From positions 1-64,000 of the forward strand of contig NQMI01000071.1 in NCBI GenBank assembly GCA_002270565.1: a DNA stretch of 64,000 nucleotides. The letters are read 5' to 3'. Numbering within the stretch: position 1 is the stretch's first letter; each line of letters starts with the position of its first letter. This document shows, in pieces, positions 56,527 through 64,000 of this stretch. The notes beneath the pieces were generated by a model, which was given only the letters and a program-made list of their open reading frames with translations, had not been told where the DNA came from and did not search any database. Made by a program: the position numbers and the translations under genes. Origin of the DNA: Stenocarpella maydis. Lineage: Eukaryota; Ascomycota; Sordariomycetes; Diaporthales; Diaporthaceae.

Positions 56527-57303
56527 CTATCACGCACTAGGGCTGAATCTGACTTATCAGCCCACGATCGGCTGGTTCTTATTTCGTCTTTCCCCTCAAC
56601 GGACCATATTCTTGAATTTGCGTTTGGCGCCACGGATGAAGCATGCATATCAGGACAACAAAAATAGACGGACAGATGCCATTCACATGCGAGGCGTTCA
56701 ACGGGGCGGTTTAATGAGGTCTTTTCTTTTCTTTTTCTTTCTTCTTTTTCTCTCTCAGGGAACGGCTCATTTCTCGGTCGATTTTAATTCTGGCCTTTCT
56801 GGGGGTTTTGGCTTTTGTTGTTTATTGTTTTGAGCTCTGCTACCGGGTGGCTACATCACCCGCCACGCCCGGATGGGGCTATGCATACCACCGCCCGACA
56901 GCGTTTTGTCTTGGCCTCCCTGCATCACTTGGAGTATCTTAAAAAAAGGGAATCTTAAATCACTCGAGGACGACGGTTTGGGCAGCTCAGATGAGAGATG
57001 AAAAGGAAAGACGTGAACATGAAGCACTTGGCAGCGGCGCCACAAACACGAGGGGGATGGCATTCTGGCTGGTTCTCTGTAGAAGGCGAACGCTATGAAT
57101 CGAACATGATATTGATGGACTGCACTTTCTTGGACTAGTTTGCAGATTTGCCCATGAGCTTAACGTCTTTGTCTACATGGTGGCTAGGCGCATTGCATCT
57201 TGACCCAGAGCCAATAGCAGTCAGTCATGGTTGTCAACATGATGCCGCCCAGAGTTTTTGATCACCTCAGACACCATGTCTCTGTTCCCGTATCGGTTTC
57301 GCA
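56527..57303. other. Intergenic region
   Basis: About 780 bp with a T-rich pyrimidine tract near 56720-56755 and TTTTG words near 56810-56830. No gene seen. Confidence 0.45.
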
Positions 57304-57834
57304 TCACTGATACCTGAAGTAGTGGATAAGGATGAGGGGGTTCGCTAGGTCCACGTCGCACAGAAAGATGTTTATCACTGACTGCCCGAGCGCTCTCGGC
57401 GGTCTTCGAAACTCGGCAAAGCGAGTTCCTTTAGGCCGGCCGACAGAGCCCACGACATTAACTTGTACCACCTGCCCCCAAGGACTATCAGACAGAAGCA
57501 CAGTAGGCGGTGTAGCCTCGCTCTCCAGTGAGAACCACAATAACAAGTAGCCCCTTGTCGGTATCACCCGTTTGGCGAGGGCACACCGTCGCTTGTGTCC
57601 GAGACATGAGCGCTCTCGCCTGAGACACTGCGTCGCGGCGTCGTAGACTTGGCTGGCCCATGAGGGAAAGACGCTCGCTGGGTGGTAATCCGGGAGCGCC
57701 AGCCGGGCGTCTGGCGGAGCAGACGGGACTGAACAGATCTGCTCGATACATGGTGGAACGGCCATTGAACGCGGAGGGAGCACACACATCCCGTGGCCGC
57801 GAACATGATCATGATTCATCTTGAGCAGTCGCAT
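57304..57834 (-). CDS. Possible hypothetical protein, low support
   Basis: A minus-strand open frame of 176 codons from the ATG of MRLLKMNHDH. It shows stretches with normal amino-acid balance (LPDYHPASVFPSWASQVYD, RGYLLLWFSLESEATPP, QSVINIFLCDVDLANPL) but no known domain, no signal peptide and no supportive neighbour. It lies at the edge of the AT-rich block and could be a decaying gene or chance. Confidence 0.3.
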   Translation of the reverse strand: MRLLKMNHDHVRGHGMCVLPPRSMAVPPCIEQICSVPSAPPDARLALPDYHPASVFPSWASQVYDAATQCLRRERSCLGHKRRCALAKRVIPTRGYLLLWFSLESEATPPTVLLSDSPWGQVVQVNVVGSVGRPKGTRFAEFRRPPRALGQSVINIFLCDVDLANPLILIHYFRYQ

Positions 57835-58057
57835 CTTTTCTTCCGCTCTCCCCCTCTCTTCTCTTCTTCCTCTGGCGGTTTTTTTTTTTTCCTGCTTCCC
57901 CCTCCCCACCCACCGCCAGTGGCGGCAAGGGCCGTTATGAAATCAGCACACGAGACAGGAAGACACGGTAATATCTCGGAAAGAGTCTTGTCCCAAACAT
58001 GACGATGCCATTGATATATACTCTTGGGACCGTGACTGGAGGCATGAAATTTTATCA

Positions 58058-58814
58058 CCATGATATTTTATATATAAACTATCCTATCTTTAACTTCTTC
58101 GAAGCTGTAATAATATCTGTTGTCCTAATAAGGTTTAAAGTAAATAGGTAGTTATAAATTATAGGCATTTAATTAATGATATCTGTGAAATAATACCAAC
58201 TCATAAGCTGCCACCTGACTCAAAAAAGTCCTAGTATCAGACTGTGGCTAGATAGCTTTTGGGCCACCAAGGTCAATGCCGTCTATCTAGGTTTCAGGTT
58301 TGTTAACAGGATAAATCTGCCATCTTCTAGACTGCATAGTCGCATTGCGTACACACAAGATTTGTTTCTGCAATCAACGATCACAACCTCCTCGATATCA
58401 TGCGTGCAATTCCGCATGAACATGGGCGCGGCTCTCCCAAGTGAACACACAAATCCAAACCGCACTATCATAATCTAAATAACAAAAACATGCTACTTAT
58501 AATACAACTTTTTTCTAAAAAAAAAACATATAAAATATATTATAATAAATGAATCTATATTATATAAATATAAATCTGTAAATATATAAATATATAAATC
58601 TATAAATCTATAAATCTATAAATCTATAAATCTATAAATCTATAAATCTATAAATCTATAAATCTATAAATCTATAAATCTATAAATCTATAAATCTATA
58701 AATCTATAAAATATAATTTACTAATAGGTAAACTATATTAGTAAATAGATTAATTTTATAATATTTACTAACTTCTATTAAGCGTAATATGTACTTAATG
58801 CTAAATAGTTAATA
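58058..58814. other. AT-rich transition zone
   Basis: The GC content drops abruptly at about 58058 and stays low to the window end. Only the minisatellite and A/T runs are seen. One minus-strand frame at 58283-58471 has no features. This is a RIP-type AT-rich border like the left end of the window. Confidence 0.6.
58594..58709 (+). repeat. 8-bp minisatellite TAAATCTA
   Basis: About 14 nearly perfect head-to-tail copies of TAAATCTA, preceded by variant copies (TAAATATA) and followed by degraded AT sequence. It lies just outside the copia element. Confidence 0.92.
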
Positions 58815-59020
58815 AAAGTTAGTGTAGCAATAGCAGTGTGCAACAGCACACTGGTGGGCTAGCACTACAGCTACCATACTGTAGCTAGAGGACGTAGTTG
58901 CTTACTCAGCAACCACTACCCTCTATATAAGCCCGAGATAGCTGGCGGGCTACGCCCACTACACCCACTACTCCTAGATAGAGAGAATTTTAACCATAAC
59001 CCCCAATCGTATTGCAATAT
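58815..59020 (+). repeat. Putative 5' LTR of the copia element
   Basis: A better-conserved, GC-richer island inside AT-rich DNA, directly upstream of the retroelement coding part. It has a perfect hairpin, CAGTGTGC-AACA-GCACACTG, at 58834-58853, a TATA-like CTCTATATAAGC near 58921 and ends near TATTGCAATA. The right LTR is outside the window, so the exact ends are unknown. Confidence 0.45.
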
Positions 59021-59567
59021 GTGACCCAGCCAATACTGATTAGTGGTTGCAAGGGCGACCACAGATTAGCAAGGTTGAAGAGACAGGCCTTTGCTGCTTA
59101 ACAGTGGCTGTGCTAATGGTACTAACGGTACTGCCCCTTGAAGAGACTTCAGCGGATTCCGTGATGATGCTATAGTGGACTTCAATGATATCGTTACTAC
59201 CCATCGTAAGGCGAAGAGGGCTCTATATATGCTATGCTATACTCCATCTTTATTAAACGCGCGTCCATCACGCCCTGAGTATTATTGGAAGGCAACCGCG
59301 GAATATGGATACTGCATAATATTGCTAACCCCCGCTACTCTTGAAGATAATGCTGAAGATATTACCACTTCGGCACATATTGGTAATTAACCGGCAATAA
59401 CCCCAGCAATAGCTATACCAACTGAGGTTAATTCCACTAGCCAGCACATCTTTACTACCCCCTGCTAATAAGCTTACCCCTATATACTTACTACCCCTTG
59501 TCACTATTTATTTAACCCCTACTTTACCCTAGCATACCCCTATTATTAACTATACAACCCATACATC

Positions 59568-61330
59568 ATGATGGCTAGTAAAGATAACACCCCTATGCCA
59601 TTAGCATTAATAACTATACCGGCAGGTGCCACTAGTCTTGGCCTGATCAACTTGTGGGATATGATTGAGGAAATATTACTTAAGGAAGCTGCCGCTAAAT
59701 TAGGTCTTAATGCCGACCTATAGGGAATAGACCCAGATCTAGAGGCCCTGAGTAACTCAAGACAATATGTAATGCACTTGAGTACTTATATGCAATAGCG
59801 CTATCAAGCATATATAAGACTTACTGGCTAAGATGTCTATAAGGAGTTTAAGAATAACTTTTAGGGTTGGGAAGAACCAGCATTTAAGGCAGTTTATTGC
59901 GATATTCTTTTAGCCCTTAAGAAGATGCTATAATGTAAAGGGATACGCCTATGGGTTAACAATAATATAAAGGCCTTTATAGAACTATTGGAGTTAGAAT
60001 CCCTACCGAAAGCCCTGGCATCTGCATAACACCAGTATTAATAGATGATTTAGTTAAAGAGATATTGTGATTATATCCCTTTTGATAATAATAGATTATT
60101 TAAAGGATATAAACTAGTACTAAGTAACAACTAGAGAACAGGCTTAAGTATTTAGGGACCCATACTGCAACCTACTGCACCGGCTGTACTCGAACCTCAA
60201 CTACTATCCCATTAGTCACGCGGCATCTATGCCTTTGAGACCTCTGACGGCTACAAGTTATTACCCAAGTGGGAAGAATTCTGAGTATCCTATAAGAAGT
60301 ATGCAATAATCCCTCTAGTGCCGCTAAATAGCATACCATTGGAGAAAGGGATGTCTGCCAACTTAGCTAAATACTACTTGGATAATAAGAAGTTTACTGG
60401 GGCAACAGATGAAGTGCTTAACGATAAGATTCATCTTTTTTATAATATCTGTAAGAATAATCACCTATACCCTACTTACTTCTAAGCAGCATTACCTGCG
60501 ATATTAAAGGGTGAGGCCAAGGACTTTTATATTCAGTTAATCATAAATAGAGACACCTTTGCTATAGCATATGCTAAACTTAAGTAACGATTTAATACAG
60601 ATAGCAGATAATAAGTATATTTAACTATATGGAATACTACTACTTTTGCATTAATATAGTAAAGAAATAAGAATAAAACCCCGTTAGAAGTAGTGGAGAT
60701 TCTAATTAAAAACATAAAGTAATACGCCCGAATACTTGGCTATAAAGGAGTACTTGGAGACAAACCACTATATAACAACCTTATACACGCAATACATAGT
60801 ATACCTGAGTTCTATTATATTAAGGTGATAGCCCCGGCTACTGCTAATGAAGCATGTAACATGCTCTATCGTTATACTATATTATTAGGACCTTAGCGCC
60901 CCTCTTGGTAATATACTATAGGGTAAGGTAATAATGATTGGCTAGATGGCAATTATGATGATGAGGAAGACTAGGGTAATAATGAGTACTTTGACTACCC
61001 TAGTAATAACTACTTTTATTACTTTAAGCACCCTGAGAATGACTAGTATTACCTGGACCGCCGGTATAATAATGACTGGCGGCGTAGAGGTAACTACTTA
61101 TAAGGCTCTGCATATAGGTGATACCCCCCGGGATGAGGCAACTACTGTCCCTAAAGCAACTATCGCCCCTAGGGTAACTTCCAACCACCCCCTAGAGGAA
61201 ATAACTACTTATATGGAAGGTATAGGAGAGATGACCCCCTAGATAAGAAAAGGTGCTATATTTGCTAGAAGGAGGGGTGTTAGTTATTAAATTACTCCTT
61301 CCAAGAATGCTAGAGGGCCAAGGGCATGTA
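59568..61330 (+). pseudogene. Copia Gag remnant
   Basis: Starts MMASKDNTPMPLALITIP and is broken by TAG/TAA codons at former Gln positions. Recognisable stretches are LYNICKNNHLYPTYF-like helices near 60440-60490, KGEAKDFYIQLI near 60510 and EFYYIKVIAPATANEACNML near 60810. It ends in a CYIC...KEGC zinc-knuckle-like motif near 61255-61280. Capsid protein of the retrotransposon, not functional. Confidence 0.7.
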
Positions 61331-64000
61331 TATATATATATATGGTAGCTTGGATGAGGAATTCTACTTGTTTCTTGTTGACTATAAGGGCATTAACTAT
61401 GAGAGTAATAATTAAGAAAGCACTAGTATGTTTGTTAGTAGTGCCAAAAGCTGTAAAAACTATATGTGGTTAGTAGATTAAGCCTTCCTCTATACTTTTG
61501 GTATTAACGATAATGAGGAGGATTAGGACAACCCCGGCCCTGTGACTAGCGGGGATAATGTTAATACTAGCAATATTAAGACTGGCGAAGGAGCCGGTAG
61601 TATTAAGGAGGTCTTCATAATAGATAACTACTTGCATCAGCATTTCCAAGAGATTCTCCCAGATACTAGTGCAGCTAACTACTCTACTATTGGGCATAAC
61701 TAATATATTATGCTGCAGCAACTTATGCCTATCACTCTTGATATGTCTTGCATAGGAGAAGCAACAGTCTGCTTTGGGCTAGGAGAACTACTATAGTTAA
61801 TAGGGGCAACTATAGTTAATATAGCAGCCAGCAACTTAATATTCTATATAATGAAGACGCCAACCCCCTTCCTCTTATATATACAAGATATAAATACATA
61901 CTTGCTCTTCATGCGGAATATAACTAATGAAGTTATATAATATAAGCCAAATTGGTAGCATGAGAGGATGTTTCCTATTACTTGGAAGTAGGAATATTCA
62001 TGGTTTCTTATAGATATCAACAAGGGCAGCAACGCCCCCGTTCTCTTCCTTATGGAGACCGAGTTATGATGATTATATAGACGATTTGGGCACCCATTAG
62101 TTAAGAGGCTCTCTCGGCTACTAGCGGGCGCTGGCTATAATATTGATTTCTTAGCACTAGAGGCTATTACCAAGTTCTATCACCATTACTAAATGCACTC
62201 TCCCGCGCCCCAGAGATTCAAGTTTAACCTCCATAATAATGTTAACTTCAACTATGAAGTTATCATGGATGTAATATACTTAATAGGGCTCCTTATACTA
62301 CACATTGTTAACTTAGCTACCTCCTTCCAAGCCGGATAATTCTTAGCTTCTCTCTCTACTAAAGATATATAGGAAGCCCTAAGGAGCTGCTAGATTAATA
62401 TATATATGGGTCCCTTAGACTATCTTATATTTAATGCAGGGACTAACTTTGCTTCTAGTGAGTTTAAGAGTACTGTATGTATTATGGGGATTATGTATAA
62501 ATAAATACCTGTGGAAGCATACTGGTTGATTGGCAAAGTAAAGCAATATTATGCTCCTTTGCGTAGGGCTTTTAATATATTATATACTGAGTTGTTAACC
62601 ATGTTTACTAAAGAAGCTATACTATAGGCAAGCTTTAGTACGGTTAATAATATAGTTAGCCCGGATGGTTTTATGCTAACTCTCCTTATATTTAGAGTAT
62701 ACCTGCATATAATAGAAGACTCAGCCCTTATGCTATCTACTCTAAAGAGAGCTAAGGTAATATAGAAGGTAATGAAGGAGATTAGGAAAATTAATGCTAT
62801 ATGTAAGATTAGTAAAGCATTACGTGTAAGGAACGGCCTAGTTATATCAGAAGTCTTAAGCCTATTACTCTAGAGTGAAGTTTGGGTATGGAGAGAAAAG
62901 ACTGGGTGGCAAGGCCTATATAAATTGCTCTCTATTGATAATTATGATGTAATAATTAACCTTCCTAATGGACTAGTTGTCTTCCGGTTAACCCTTATAT
63001 AGCCATACTATTATGATGAAGAAGAACCTCTTGATCTGCTAGACCCTGATAATACCCTAGAGAAGCTAGTATGCTTCAAGCTAGACCCTATACCGGCTAT
63101 TCCTGACCTGGTAATCCCTTAATGATAAGGATGGCTATAGGGGGCCAAGAGCAGGAAGAAGGCAGTTATTATCACGGATGATAATAATGATAGTACTGCT
63201 ACTGCTAATAATGTGAAAGATGAGATTACCGCTTACATGTTCCTCACCTTATATAAAGTTGAGAACTATAAGCTTGCTTTAAAGCTCTGCTGGGATAGCA
63301 TCATTACTACCCCAGGCAACCCCTTTAAAGAGTTAAATAATAAGGAAGTATCCAAGCTGATCGGCCGAAGAGTGTTTTAGTTCGAGTGGTTTGATGAGCG
63401 GAAGCATAAAGGAATCTAAATCTTTAAATCTTACATTATTAGGGAGATTAAGGGCAAAACTGAGAAGCCATATGAGAAGTCCCGCCTCATTGTTGCCGGA
63501 TTTGGTGACCTTATAAAGCATGAGATCCTTACATAGTTACCAACGGTACAACGTGTAAGTTATCGACTTCTCATTGCTCTTACGCCTACATTAATAACTA
63601 AGGGACTCCATCTTGAGCTCTGTGATGTTACTTAGGCCTATCCATAGTTAAAATCCACGCTTGAGAGGCCCATTCTGTGCTACCTTCCCCCTGAAATAAG
63701 GGGCAAATACCCGGCCGGCACAATTATAAGGGTAGTTAAGCCCTTATATGGCGTTGCAGAAGCTGGTGTGCACTAGTGGGCTACATACTACAAGTACTAC
63801 ATCAAGAAGCTAGGGATGATTGTATCTGTATATAACCTATGCCTCTTGATAGCTGACCATGGCAGTAAGGACATCTTTGGTATTACTGCTATGCAGACTG
63901 ATGATACTCTCACCCTTTATACCCCAGCTTTTTTAGAGCTTGAAGAATAGAAGATTAAGGAGGAGGAGATCTGCTGCAAGCTAAAGGATAGGCTGACTCT
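61331..64000 (+). pseudogene. Copia Pol remnant (protease, integrase, RT)
   Basis: Integrase zinc domain near 62080-62190: RRFGHPLVKRLSRLL followed by KFYHHY, where the metal-binding Cys pair reads Tyr. Integrase core: VIMDVIYL keeps the first Asp; the second site reads LIFNAGTNF with Asn for Asp; the third block is PVEAYWLIGKVKQYYAPL with Lys where Glu is expected. RT domain from about 63400: YEKSRLIVAGFGDL, TPTLITKGLHLELCDVT, then KPLYGVAEAGVH and the active-site region MQTDDTL. The frame is cut by several TAG/TAA. The changes are all C-to-T or G-to-A, consistent with RIP. The element leaves the window during RT. Confidence 0.75.

Larger units (their letters stand above)
58815..64000 (+). 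mobile_element. Ty1/copia-type LTR retrotransposon, RIP-degenerated, truncated by the window
   Basis: A plus-strand element with Gag, zinc knuckle, integrase and reverse transcriptase in copia order (integrase before RT). It matches the large copia-like family of Pezizomycotina by motif. It continues past 64000, so RNase H and the right LTR are not seen. Every domain has stops or changed key residues. It resembles the MULE in base bias, so both were probably hit by RIP. Confidence 0.85.

Noticed and set aside
58594..58709. Possible CRISPR array
   Set aside because: Units are 8 bp and contiguous with no spacers, and the organism is a fungus; it is a minisatellite.
60946..61242. 98-codon frame inside the copia Gag region
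   Set aside because: Out of frame with the Gag reading; its Thr/Met-rich composition is a by-product of AT-rich sequence.
1..64000. tRNA or dispersed 5S rRNA genes
   Set aside because: I looked for T-loop words (GGTTCRANNCC and the reverse) and for 5S-like segments on both strands and found no match with a foldable context. A tRNAscan-SE/Infernal run would be decisive.

Overview
The window looks like chromosomal DNA of a filamentous ascomycete, most likely a Sordariomycete. Genes are GC-rich and cut by few, short introns (44-190 bp) with GT...AG ends and CTRAY-type branch points. Gene-dense GC-rich stretches alternate with AT-rich blocks full of dead transposons. In those transposons Gln codons have become TAG/TAA and Cys and His codons have become Tyr. 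That is the C-to-T / G-to-A pattern of repeat-induced point mutation (RIP). I cannot name the species.

Layout. 1-770 is an extremely AT-rich block. 0.8-10.1 kb holds a DUF3716-like cysteine-rich protein gene (-), an AVT3/AVT4-type vacuolar amino-acid transporter (-) and a long disordered protein with a small zinc-ribbon-like motif (+). 11.4-20.1 kb holds a small conserved-looking protein (+), a CobW/COG0523 metal GTPase (+), a proline/glycine-rich cell-wall-type protein (-), a FAM32A-like protein (+), a doubtful spliced gene (-) and a Ser/Thr-rich mucin-like GPI protein (-). 24-38 kb is the housekeeping core: dolichol kinase SEC59 (+), ORC2 (-), the mitochondrial PGP phosphatase GEP4 (+), a small SANT/Myb-like protein (+), CutC (-) and an M18 vacuolar aminopeptidase (-).

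39.3-42.2 kb is a complete but RIP-killed Mutator-like (MULE) DNA transposon with terminal inverted repeats and a perfect 8-bp target duplication. Right beside it lie two damaged genes: a 2EXR/F-box-like fragment with a 22-bp tandem duplication, and an FAD-dependent phenol-hydroxylase-family gene without its N-terminal third. 46-57 kb holds a SUMO protease (Ulp1 type), a 5.85-kb stretch without a supportable gene, an RGS-domain regulator of G-protein signalling, and an acidic open frame starting 12 bp after the RGS stop. From 58.06 kb to the end the DNA is AT-rich again: an 8-bp minisatellite, then a RIP-degenerated Ty1/copia retrotransposon that runs off the window.

The genes are independent single-gene units, as usual in fungi. 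There is no biosynthetic cluster or defence island. Several are divergent pairs sharing a promoter region (AVT3 / zinc-ribbon protein, cell-wall protein / FAM32A, mucin / SEC59, ORC2 / GEP4). The most unusual material is around the MULE and at the two AT-rich ends. I see no convincing new multi-gene system. Splice sites and starts are inferred by eye, without transcript data.
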